Assembly: GCA_902762335.1 (NCBI GenBank)
Contig: CACWNZ010000007.1
Location: forward strand, 1-16,167
DNA length: 16,167 nucleotides
Direction of reading: 5' to 3'
DNA from: an uncultured Ruminococcus sp.
GTDB taxonomy: Bacteria > Bacillota > Clostridia > Oscillospirales > Acutalibacteraceae
A model generated the notes under the pieces. That model was given only the letters and a program-made list of their open reading frames with translations, searched no databases and was not told the DNA's origin. Positions 7,957-14,449 of this stretch are shown piece by piece (within the stretch, counting starts at the first letter, position 1; every line of letters begins with the position of its first letter). A program made the translations under genes and the position numbers.

Positions 7957-8415
7957 ATGCTGAACGTCGTAAAGCTGAAAGGAACGATAACAAAAAAATC
8001 TCCTCCGAGGCTGACCTCGAGAGGAGAAATGGTAAAATGCACGATAGCGGTAGACAGAGACGACCGCTCGGGCAGAACGGACCTTATTCCCTGCATAGCA
8101 TTCAGCAGCAGCGCAAGAGAGCTGTACGAGAGCTTCCGCACGGGCGACACCGTAAGGCTCAAGGGTCAGCTCCGCATGGATCAGTGGACCTCCTCTCTCG
8201 GCACCGACCATATACGGGCAACGGTCCTGATAACTCAGGTCTGTGCCGTACACACGGCATCTGTCGAGAATAACGACGAAAGGACTGCCTCGCACTCACA
8301 GTGCGGGCAGTCCGCTGTTTTTTTACGGACAGGCTCTCACGAAAAAAAGCGCGGTGAAGCCGAAGGTCCTCACCGCGCCGATCATTTATTCTTCTTTGCC
8401 CTTCAGCCCTCCTGA
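7957..8415 (+). CDS. Single-stranded-DNA-binding-like OB-fold protein
   Basis: The reading frame is 152 residues with AGGAAGG 5 bases before the ATG. Residues 1 to about 100 look like an SSB OB-fold: an opening strand MLNVVKLKGTITKKSP, then TIAVDRDD, TDLIPCIAFSSSARELYESF, and GDTVRLKGQLRMDQW with a closing hydrophobic strand ending near ITQVCAVH. These match the SSB pattern of VxLxGxLT, AVxR, TDFIxxVAW and GxxVxVxGRL. The acidic DDIPF-like tip of true SSBs is absent, so it is probably an accessory SSB-like protein rather than the main SSB. Residues from about 108 onward are encoded by an intrinsic terminator and by a second, opposite-strand terminator, ending 13 bp inside the convergent gene. 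That tail looks non-protein-like, so the true C-terminus is doubtful. Confidence 0.7.
   Translation: MLNVVKLKGTITKKSPPRLTSRGEMVKCTIAVDRDDRSGRTDLIPCIAFSSSARELYESFRTGDTVRLKGQLRMDQWTSSLGTDHIRATVLITQVCAVHTASVENNDERTASHSQCGQSAVFLRTGSHEKKRGEAEGPHRADHLFFFALQPS
8282..8324 (+). terminator. Intrinsic terminator inside the SSB-like frame
   Basis: Stem arms 8282-8296 and 8300-8313 (GGACTGCC-T-CGCACT / AGTGCG-GGCAGTCC) form 14 base pairs with one bulged T and a CAC loop. GCTG and seven T (8318-8324) follow. Confidence 0.85.
8342..8378 (-). terminator. Intrinsic terminator of the small membrane protein operon
   Basis: On the minus strand GCGCGGTGA (complement of 8370-8378) pairs with TCACCGCGC (complement of 8349-8357), a 9-bp GC-rich stem, followed by seven T (plus-strand A-run 8342-8348). 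It lies 24 bases past the stop of the gene ending at 8403. Confidence 0.85.
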
Positions 8416-8711
8416 GTACCGAGCTCGGCACTCTCTGAAGTATCGTCCGAAGCAGGCTGTCCGGTTTTGCGAAGCTTCTCAAAATAGTATATCACGCCCG
8501 ATATCACCACCGCCGCAAGCGATACTCCCCTGAGTATCCAGCCGAAGGTGCCGTGAAGCATATCCGCGCTCGTCAGCTGATCTGCGAGCCACCATACGCC
8601 CAGAAACGCAAAATATGCACCGAGCACGTAGACCATTTTGCTTTCCTTCCTGAATTTTGCAAATAATACGACAGCCATGATGAACCACAGCCCCGAATAG
8701 ACGTAACCCAT
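8403..8711 (-). CDS. Small three-helix membrane protein, acidic tail
   Basis: 102 residues of unknown function. Three hydrophobic segments are visible at about residues 4-20, 27-47 and 56-77. A polar, acidic C-terminal tail follows (SDDTSESAEL). It shares the core G-[VI]-W-x-L-x-D-x-[LI] (GVWWLADQL near residues 38-46) and overall size and layout with the protein encoded just upstream, so the two are likely paralogues. AAGAGG lies about 7 bases before the ATG. The gene follows its partner after 14 bases, so they form one operon ending in the terminator at 8342-8378. No enzyme motif is visible. Function unknown; a membrane-embedded partner or sensor role is only a guess. Confidence 0.75.
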   Translation of the reverse strand: MGYVYSGLWFIMAVVLFAKFRKESKMVYVLGAYFAFLGVWWLADQLTSADMLHGTFGWILRGVSLAAVVISGVIYYFEKLRKTGQPASDDTSESAELGTQEG

Positions 8712-8725
8712 TTATCTGCCTCTTT

Positions 8726-9028
8726 TCACTTTTTCTTTTTTGCGTCGATCTTTTCTTTGAGCTTGACGTTTATCTTTTCGTTTGCGCCGAAAACGATCTT
8801 GAGTATAAAATATGCGCCCAGAACGATAAGACCTATATAGTGGATCACCATTGTAAAAGAGCTGTCGGGATTTATCTGTCTCACTATATAATCCACCAGG
8901 AGCCATATCCCCTCAAACAGGAATATCAGTGCCACGGGTCTGTAGAACTTGAACATCCTCATTTTAGGTGTATACATCAGCGTTGCAACGGCAAGACATA
9001 CCGCGGCGGATATTACTGCAAGCAGCAT
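8726..9028 (-). CDS. Small three-helix membrane protein, lysine-rich tail
   Basis: 100 residues of unknown function, first gene of a two-gene unit. Hydrophobic segments lie at about residues 2-18, 31-50 and 58-80. The C-terminus is strongly basic (residues 84-100, ending KKKK), whereas its downstream paralogue has an acidic tail. The second segment carries EGIWLLVDYI, matching GVWWLADQL in the partner. GGAG lies 9 bases before the ATG, and a strong promoter is found 32 bases upstream. TPKMRMFKFYRP between helices 1 and 2 is positively charged and probably cytoplasmic. No known family was recognised. Confidence 0.75.
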   Translation of the reverse strand: MLLAVISAAVCLAVATLMYTPKMRMFKFYRPVALIFLFEGIWLLVDYIVRQINPDSSFTMVIHYIGLIVLGAYFILKIVFGANEKINVKLKEKIDAKKKK

Positions 9029-9060
9029 TACAAAGCACTCCTCTCCTATCGTATAGAATA

Positions 9061-9089
9061 ATTATACTTTGGAAATCCGTAAATTGCAA
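9061..9089 (-). promoter_or_regulatory. Promoter of the small membrane protein operon
   Basis: On the minus strand: TTGCAA (9084-9089), exactly 17 bases, then TATAAT (9061-9066). Predicted start is near 9054, leaving a leader of about 25 bases that contains the ribosome site. Confidence 0.85.
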
Positions 9090-9115
9090 GCTTTGAACGC
9101 AAACTCTCCGACTTC

Positions 9116-9131
9116 TTTACAATATTGTAAA
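9116..9131. promoter_or_regulatory. 16-bp perfect palindrome upstream of the small membrane protein promoter
   Basis: TTTACAATATTGTAAA reads identically on both strands and ends 26 bases upstream of the -35 box at 9084-9089. Its size and position suit a dimeric regulator site. It has no T-run and is separate from the terminator at 9147-9185. Confidence 0.5.
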
Positions 9132-9146
9132 ATTTTCGGTACTCTC

Positions 9147-9185
9147 AAAAAATCAGCGGACACCAAATGATGCCCGCTGTTTTTT
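9147..9185. terminator. Bidirectional terminator after the 3D-domain gene
   Basis: CAGCGG (9154-9159) pairs with CCGCTG (9174-9179). A run of six T follows on the plus strand (9180-9185), and an A-run (9147-9152) gives ATTTTTT on the minus strand. Its main user is the minus-strand gene ending at 9201. Confidence 0.7.
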
Positions 9186-9200
9186 GCAGTGTCAGATGCA

Positions 9201-10385
9201 TTACCATGCAGTAGCTATATCAAGCTGTGTGGGATTGTTGTAGATGAACCCGCCTGTATCGCAGACAATACCTGCGCCAAGTGATGTGGGAACGATAGAA
9301 CCTCTCGGTCTGAGGCTGAGATCGGCAGCGACCATGATGTAGTTGCCGAGCATCTTGCAGCCGTCGTCCCTTACCCAGTAGGGATATTCATCAGCACTGA
9401 AGCCCATGCCTCTCATTGTGCTTACAACGCCCTCCATAGGAAGGTTGTAGTATGTTTCAAGACCTGAAGGACCATAGTAGATGCCGCTCATGTTTGTGAG
9501 GTGGCCGTCACCGGGATAGGTGTAATCATAAGAGATAGCGGGTCTTTCCTTTGTGCCCTGAAGGATCACTGCATTAACGGGCTCCTTTGTTACCTCGTTC
9601 TTGAGCTCCTCGGAAGAAACGAACTCGCCGTTTACATACTTTTCCTTTCTGGTGATAGTGCGCTCACCCTCAACGCCGGCCGTCTCTGTTTCTGTCTCGT
9701 CTGTGTAGAGCTCGTCGGTATCCTTATAGGTGGTGCTGTAGTCTATCGTCTGAGTCTCTGTAACTACCTTGTACTCAACTCTCTTGATCTCGATCTCAAG
9801 ACCTGCCTGAACGCTCTTGTTGACGTCAACGTTTACGATATCCTTGTCGGTAAGCTCAACGCCGAGGAAATCGAGAGCGCTCTTTATTGTGCCTGCGGGC
9901 ACGTACTTGGTGATCTTCTCGCCTCTTACGTCTACGGTGATCTCGTAGCGTGAGAGCTTTATCTCTGTCTCCGAGCTGTTGGACTCAAGAGCCTGAGCAA
10001 GCGAACGGCTCTCGTTGTTGCTGAGAGTCATGCCTGCCGAAAGCATTGAATCGGCTGCCGAAGCCTCTGCAAAGGTGCTCGTCTCGGGCTGCTCCGTCTT
10101 GTCGACGTCAAAAGCTCTTATTACAGAGATGTTTACGCCCTTCTTGTCGTCATCGGTGCGAACGAGCTTGTCGTTCTCGCCGAGCTCTATGCCTGTTCTT
10201 GAAAGAACGGACTGTGTATCGGGGGTTATGGTGTTTATCTTTATTGTCTCATTACCGTCCGTAACGGTGACCGTTCTTGAAAGTGAGCCGACAGAGATAG
10301 CTGCCGTCAGGCATACGCCGCCTAAAACTGCTATAGTAATTGCTTTTTTGAAGCCTGCACTGCGTGTTTTCTTCTGATCTTTCAT
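9201..10385 (-). CDS. Cell-wall protein with DUF348, G5 and 3D domains (YabE/YocH-like)
   Basis: A 394-residue exported protein that probably acts on peptidoglycan. A basic N-terminus and one hydrophobic segment (about residues 15-35) form a signal or anchor. Two DUF348-type ubiquitin-like repeats follow (about 39-78 and 147-203, the second with VPAGTIKSALDFLGVEL). A G5 domain follows (about 204-278, ending EPVNAVILQGTKE). The C-terminus is a 3D-like domain: VAADLSLRPRGSIVPTSLG, VCDTGGF, then LDIATAW. Its three aspartates (about 355, 376 and 389) match the defining triad of the 3D/Rpf-related muramidase fold. Two cysteines (about 343 and 375) flank the fold and could form a disulfide. Two ATGs are possible, at 10391 and 10385. 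AAAGGAG lies 3 bases from the first and 9 from the second, so the second is preferred. It is transcribed alone from a perfect promoter. Lytic activity is inferred, not shown. Confidence 0.85.
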   Translation of the reverse strand: MKDQKKTRSAGFKKAITIAVLGGVCLTAAISVGSLSRTVTVTDGNETIKINTITPDTQSVLSRTGIELGENDKLVRTDDDKKGVNISVIRAFDVDKTEQPETSTFAEASAADSMLSAGMTLSNNESRSLAQALESNSSETEIKLSRYEITVDVRGEKITKYVPAGTIKSALDFLGVELTDKDIVNVDVNKSVQAGLEIEIKRVEYKVVTETQTIDYSTTYKDTDELYTDETETETAGVEGERTITRKEKYVNGEFVSSEELKNEVTKEPVNAVILQGTKERPAISYDYTYPGDGHLTNMSGIYYGPSGLETYYNLPMEGVVSTMRGMGFSADEYPYWVRDDGCKMLGNYIMVAADLSLRPRGSIVPTSLGAGIVCDTGGFIYNNPTQLDIATAW

Positions 10386-10466
10386 GTTCATTATCTCCTT
10401 TAGTTCCTGACCGTAAAAACTTTGTAACCGTTTTGTTTCGGTCGGTGTTTTTCAGTTGATGATGAT

Positions 10467-10495
10467 ATTATAACCTATCCCTTCGTTATTGTCAA
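10467..10495 (-). promoter_or_regulatory. Perfect consensus promoter of the 3D-domain gene
   Basis: On the minus strand: TTGACA (10490-10495), exactly 17 bases, TATAAT (10467-10472). Both hexamers and the spacing are ideal for the housekeeping sigma factor. Predicted start is near 10460, giving a leader of about 75 bases. Such strength suggests abundant vegetative expression or a need for repression. Confidence 0.92.
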
Positions 10496-10499
10496 AAAA

Positions 10500-10928
10500 A
10501 ATCGGCGCAACTTTTTGTGCAGTTTTAACAATGACCTTCAATAAAACCGCCTCAATAGTGCAATATAACTGCACATTTCGACTTTTTTCGCTTGTTTTTT
10601 CATTTTACGGCAGACTTTTACCCGTTTTTTTATGTGCAATTCGCAAGAACATGATTACAAACTTGTAACAATGCGATATTTTTATAACGCTGATAGATAT
10701 ATTTTCACATTCGATAGACAGCATATATAATAAGCCCGCTTTCTAACAAGGCTTCCCGTATAATACGGTCTGTGAATATTACACTCTGCAAAACAGCACG
10801 ATTTTGGGGCTTTTATGAATTACAGTCACTTTTCGACGGTTTTCGCGGTTTTATTTATCACATTTTTTCCTGACACACGGCTTATCAACAGTGTTTGCGG
10901 GGGATACGTAGCTATTCTGAAGCAGGTG
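10500..10928. other. Non-coding AT-rich stretch between a terminator and the 3D-gene promoter
   Basis: No gene is supported on either strand. Visible items are a WalR-box-like direct repeat at 10654-10670 and a 13-bp dyad CCGTATAATACGG at 10756-10768, which contains TATAAT but no matching -35. There is also a short inverted repeat GTGCA/TGCAC near 10557-10574. No structured RNA family was recognised. Confidence 0.55.
10654..10670 (-). promoter_or_regulatory. WalR (YycF)-box-like site
   Basis: On the minus strand TGTTAC-AAGTT-TGTAAT fits the Bacillus WalR consensus TGTWAH-N5-TGTWAH at all twelve fixed positions. It lies about 158 bases upstream of the -35 of the 3D-domain gene, farther than the usual activating distance. 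The family link (WalR controls wall genes such as yocH, which also encodes a 3D protein) supports it; function is inferred. Confidence 0.35.
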
Positions 10929-10929
10929 C

Positions 10930-10969
10930 AAAAAAAGCCCCCGAAAAAAGCGTGAGCCTTCTTCGGGGG
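10930..10969 (-). terminator. Strong intrinsic terminator of the ymfF-ymfH-folD-aminotransferase operon
   Basis: A 14-pair stem (arms 10938-10951 and 10956-10969, including two G-T pairs) with a 4-base loop is followed on the minus strand by C and seven T (plus-strand A-run 10930-10936). It lies 40 bases past the aminotransferase stop. Confidence 0.92.
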
Positions 10970-11008
10970 GATAATTATTTGTAACAACTTTGTTTTTATA
11001 CTGTAACC

Positions 11009-12217
11009 TCATGCGTCCTCAAGAGCCTTTTTGTAACAGTCCGCAACGTACTGAGCCTCCTCGTCTGTCATTGCGGAATACAGCGGAAGGGTTATCTCGT
11101 TCTTATACATCTCAAAGGCGTTGGGATAGTCGCTGATATTATAGCCCATATTCTTATATGCCGTCAGCATCGGCAGGGGCTTATAATGTACGTTTGCCGC
11201 AACGCCCATCTCGGCAAGCCTTTCTATTACCTTATTGCGGTACTCCTCCTCCTGCCACATAAGCTTGGTGAGATAGAGATGTCCGCTTGAGGCAAGCTTT
11301 TCCTTATCGGAAAAATGCTGAAGCACCGAAATGCCGCATTCGGAGAGCTCTCTGTTATAGAACTCGATGAGCCTTCTCCTTCTTTTGAGCATAGCGGGGA
11401 ATCTTCTCAGCTGGGCAAGTCCTATCGATGCCATGATATCGGTCATATTGCACTTGAAGAACGGACCTGCTATATCATACTCCCACGAGCCGAGCTGTGT
11501 CTTTGAAAGAGCGTCCTTTGTCTGACCGTGCAGCGTAAGCAGCATGAACTTTTTATAAAGCTCCTCGCCGTCTATATCGGGGTGCTTTCTCCAGGTAACG
11601 GCGCCGCCCTCGCCCGTCGTCAGATTTTTTACCGCATGGAACGAGAACGCGGTAAAGTCCGCCAATACGCCCGTTCTCTCGAAGTTCCTTCTTGCGCCGA
11701 AGGAATGCGCCGCGTCGGCAAGTATTATCACCCTGCCGAAGATCTCCTGAAGCGGACTGTTCGGCACGAAGATGTTTCTCTTTGAGTTTACCGCCTCATA
11801 TATCCTGTCATAGTCGCAGGGCACTCCGCCCACGTCAACGGGAATGACGACCTTGGTCTTTGAGTTTATAAGATAGGGAAGCCTGTCGTAATCTATCTGT
11901 ATAGTATTCGGGGCGCAGTCTATCATAACGGGCTTTGCCCCTACATGGCACACGACGCTTGCCGTCGCCGTATAGGTATAAGCGGGAACGATGACCTCAT
12001 CGCCCTTTTTGACCCCGAGCATTCTCAGAGTCATCTCAAGCGCCGAGGTGCAGGAATCAAGACAGACCGTTTTATCGCTCGCGCAGTAGGCGGTTATCTG
12101 ATTCTCAAATTTCTTGGTCTTTGGCCCCGTGGTTATCCAGCCGCTCCTCAGGGTATCGGCGACCTCGTTTATCTCCTCTTCTCCTATATCGGGCGGCGAA
12201 AACGGAATTTTCATCAT
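11009..12217 (-). CDS. DegT/DnrJ/EryC1/StrS-family sugar aminotransferase
   Basis: 402 residues, a PLP-dependent fold type I enzyme of the group that usually transfers an amino group to a keto-sugar nucleotide. Visible signatures are RSGWITTGPKTKKFE near residues 24-38, the cofactor pocket VPAYTYTATA (77-86), DAAHSFGA with Asp168 for the pyridine nitrogen, and FSFHAVKNLTTGEGG with Lys197 as the PLP Schiff-base lysine. Between CDYDRIYEAV and ILADAAH there is an extra stretch (about residues 143-163) compared with the shortest family members. AGGAGG lies 7 bases before the first of two adjacent ATGs. It is the last gene of the operon, 25 bases after folD and just before the strong terminator. 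No sugar-nucleotide or glycosyltransferase genes are nearby, so the substrate and pathway cannot be assigned from context. Confidence 0.88.
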   Translation of the reverse strand: MMKIPFSPPDIGEEEINEVADTLRSGWITTGPKTKKFENQITAYCASDKTVCLDSCTSALEMTLRMLGVKKGDEVIVPAYTYTATASVVCHVGAKPVMIDCAPNTIQIDYDRLPYLINSKTKVVIPVDVGGVPCDYDRIYEAVNSKRNIFVPNSPLQEIFGRVIILADAAHSFGARRNFERTGVLADFTAFSFHAVKNLTTGEGGAVTWRKHPDIDGEELYKKFMLLTLHGQTKDALSKTQLGSWEYDIAGPFFKCNMTDIMASIGLAQLRRFPAMLKRRRRLIEFYNRELSECGISVLQHFSDKEKLASSGHLYLTKLMWQEEEYRNKVIERLAEMGVAANVHYKPLPMLTAYKNMGYNISDYPNAFEMYKNEITLPLYSAMTDEEAQYVADCYKKALEDA

Positions 12218-12242
12218 AATTATCCCTCCTGTACGAATAGGC

Positions 12243-13094
12243 TCACAGCCCGTTCTGAAGCCTTGCCGCCATAAGCGTATTCTTCATAAGCATGGCTATA
12301 GTCATAGGACCCACTCCCCCGGGTACAGGAGTTATATACGAAGCCTTGGGCTCTACCTGCTCAAAATCGACGTCACCGCACAGCTTGCCGTTCTCGTCAC
12401 GGTTTATCCCCACGTCAAGCACCACTGCGCCCTCCTTTACCATATCAGCCGTAACAAACTTAGGCTTGCCTACCGCCGCTACGAGAATATCGGCGCCCGA
12501 GCATATTTCCTTCAGGTTTTTAGTCCTGCTGTGGCAGATAGTTACGGTGCCGTTCTCGTGCAGAAGCAGCATCGCCATGGGCTTGCCCACTATATTGCTT
12601 CTGCCTATCACGACGCAGCTCTTGCCTGCGGCGCTTATGCCCGCATAGTGCATAAGCTCCATAACGCCCGCAGGTGTGCAGGGCAGAAAATTATAGTCGC
12701 CTATCATTATCCTTCCCACGTTAGACGGGTGGAAGGCATCTACGTCCTTTATAGGCGATATGGCGTTTATTACCGCCTTCTCGTCAAGATGCTTCGGCAG
12801 GGGAAGCTGACACAGTATGCCGTTGATGTCCTTTCTGCCGTTGAGCTTCTCTATCAGCTCCGAGAGCTCCTCCTGCGTTGTCTCCGCAGGAAGGGCGTAT
12901 TCCTCCGAGAGAAAGCCCACGTCGGCGCACGCCTTCTTTTTATTGTTTACATATACTCTCGATGCGGGATCGTCGCCTACTATTATTACCGCAAGTCCCG
13001 GTGTGACCCCCTTCTCCTTAAGAAGAGCGCACTCCTCCCTTACCTGCTCCCTTACCTTTGCCGATACTTCCTTGCCGCTTATAAGAACCGCCAT
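12243..13094 (-). CDS. folD: Bifunctional methylene-tetrahydrofolate dehydrogenase / cyclohydrolase
   Basis: 283 residues, the usual FolD length. It interconverts 5,10-methylene-, methenyl- and 10-formyl-tetrahydrofolate with NADP+, supplying one-carbon units for purines and formyl-Met-tRNA. Motifs: VGDDPASRVYVNNKKKAC with catalytic Tyr48 and Lys52; GILCQLPLPKHL with Gln96; PIKDVDAFHPSN; the nucleotide-binding VVIGRSNIVGKPMAMLL; and PVPGGVGPMTIAML near the C-terminus. Two small departures from the commonest form are Asn91 where DGI is usual and Ala in VDAFHP where Gly is usual; neither is a catalytic residue. AAGGGGTG lies about 7 bases before the ATG. It follows the ymfH-like gene after 56 bases and precedes the aminotransferase by 25, so it is co-transcribed with both. 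Confidence 0.96.
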   Translation of the reverse strand: MAVLISGKEVSAKVREQVREECALLKEKGVTPGLAVIIVGDDPASRVYVNNKKKACADVGFLSEEYALPAETTQEELSELIEKLNGRKDINGILCQLPLPKHLDEKAVINAISPIKDVDAFHPSNVGRIMIGDYNFLPCTPAGVMELMHYAGISAAGKSCVVIGRSNIVGKPMAMLLLHENGTVTICHSRTKNLKEICSGADILVAAVGKPKFVTADMVKEGAVVLDVGINRDENGKLCGDVDFEQVEPKASYITPVPGGVGPMTIAMLMKNTLMAARLQNGL

Positions 13095-13150
13095 TTCAAT
13101 ACACCCCTTAATATTTTTATATTCCTATCCAAACCCGACGCCTCTTGCCG

Positions 13151-14431
13151 TCAGGTATCGTCGTCAATGCCCTTTATTACCGAGAGAGAGCAGTTTTCGG
13201 GATCAAGCTCGCACTTCAGCCTCTCGTTTATATCCTCGGGCGTTATCTGCGTTATCAGCTCTGCCGGCTCAAATATCTCTCTGCCCGTGAACTGCGAATT
13301 TATAAGGTCGTTCGCTATGGCCGAAGGACTGTCCCAGCTTCTTGCTATCCTGCCGTATACACAATTCCTTGCGTTCTCTATATCCTCTGCGGATAAGCCC
13401 GTTTCGTGCAGCTCCGATACCGCTTTCTTTATCAGCTCCGCCGCAAGCCCGGGCTCCCTCGATTCGCCGCTGAAGCTTATATATCTGTATCCGGGACCCT
13501 CGCTGTAATCGGCGCTGAAGCTTGAATTTATCAGCTTTCTGTCAAGCAGCTCACGATACAGGCGCGACCCCTCTCCCGCAAACGCCTCAAGCATTATCGC
13601 CGTGCAAAGGCTTTCCTTTGAGGTGACCGCTCCGCTGCCCGCCTCTTCCTTGTAGCCCAGCGCAAACAGCGGCACCGCAACGGGCAGGGTCTGCTCAATA
13701 TGATCCTGCTTGACCTTATAGGGCTCGTCGGGCATAAGGCTCTCGGTAACGGCAGGCTCGTCCGCAGTCAGCTTTTTATCGGCAGCGGCAAGCACCTGCT
13801 CGGGCGTAACGTTTCCCGCAACGCAGAGGACCATATTATTGAGATTGTAATAGCTGTTATAGCACTCGTACAGTATCTCGGGGGTTATCTCGGCTATAGA
13901 CTCTACAGTTCCCGCAATATCCTTGTTTATCGGGTGGGCGCTGTACATAGCCTCGTGAAGATTCATGCTCACGCGCCACTCGGGACTGTCCTCGTACATC
14001 TTTATCTCCTGCCCTATTATGCCCTGCTCCTTTGCCACGGTCTCGGGCGTGAAATACGGCGAGCGTATCAGGTCAAGCAGTATCTCAAGAGATTCGTCAA
14101 AGCGCTCCGTACACGAGAACAGATAACAGGTAACGTCATAGGACGTATAGGCGTTTGCCGATGCTCCCGTTTCGGCATATCGGCTGAAGGCGTCTCCCTC
14201 CTCGCTCTCAAAGAGCTTGTGCTCAAGATAGTGCGCCGTACCGTCAGGCACGGTAATCCTTTTGCCGTTGCTTATAAAGGACGAATTTATAGAGCCGAAG
14301 CTCGTTCCGATAATAGCGTACGAGGACCCGAAGCCCTCCTTGGGACAAATGAGTATCCTTAGCCCCGACGAATGCTTTACGGAATAATACCTTTCGCCAA
14401 GGCGTTCGTTTTTTATCTCGGTCAGTTCCAT
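13151..14431 (-). CDS. ymfH: M16 family zinc peptidase, YmfH-like, catalytic subunit
   Basis: 426 residues. It has the inverted zinc motif HxxEH as HYLEH (His67, Glu70, His71) and the downstream glutamate in EQGIIGQEIKMYED (Glu142) as the third ligand, so it should be an active metallopeptidase of the pitrilysin/processing-peptidase group. NAYTSYDVTCYLFSC after the motif is typical. The ATG at 14429-14431 is preferred to a GTG two codons upstream because GGGGGAG is then 7 bases away; the GTG would leave only one base. The stop of the ymfF-like gene lies 18 bases upstream. YmfF/YmfH pairs are widespread in Gram-positive bacteria, and the related AlbE/AlbF act on bacteriocin precursors. The target here is unknown. 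Confidence 0.88.
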   Translation of the reverse strand: MELTEIKNERLGERYYSVKHSSGLRILICPKEGFGSSYAIIGTSFGSINSSFISNGKRITVPDGTAHYLEHKLFESEEGDAFSRYAETGASANAYTSYDVTCYLFSCTERFDESLEILLDLIRSPYFTPETVAKEQGIIGQEIKMYEDSPEWRVSMNLHEAMYSAHPINKDIAGTVESIAEITPEILYECYNSYYNLNNMVLCVAGNVTPEQVLAAADKKLTADEPAVTESLMPDEPYKVKQDHIEQTLPVAVPLFALGYKEEAGSGAVTSKESLCTAIMLEAFAGEGSRLYRELLDRKLINSSFSADYSEGPGYRYISFSGESREPGLAAELIKKAVSELHETGLSAEDIENARNCVYGRIARSWDSPSAIANDLINSQFTGREIFEPAELITQITPEDINERLKCELDPENCSLSVIKGIDDDT

Positions 14432-14449
14432 GGTCACGCTCCCCCTTTC

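Noticed and set aside
9201..10385. Any sporulation-specific reading of the 3D-domain gene
   Set aside because: The promoter is an exact housekeeping type and no sporulation-sigma pattern is seen, so a vegetative cell-wall role is the simpler reading.
10756..10768. TATAAT within CCGTATAATACGG as a promoter
   Set aside because: No acceptable -35 at 16-18 bases upstream on either strand, no extended -10, and no gene follows. It is better treated as an unexplained dyad.
12114..13508. Long plus-strand open frame of 464 codons opposite folD, the aminotransferase and the ymfH-like gene
   Set aside because: It is antisense to three clearly recognised genes. Its translation is Tyr/Arg/His/Leu-rich without domain motifs, as expected from the reverse of GC-rich coding DNA.
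13700..14362. Plus-strand frame of 220 codons opposite the ymfH-like gene
   Set aside because: It lies wholly inside a well-supported M16 gene, with no ribosome site and no recognisable protein pattern.
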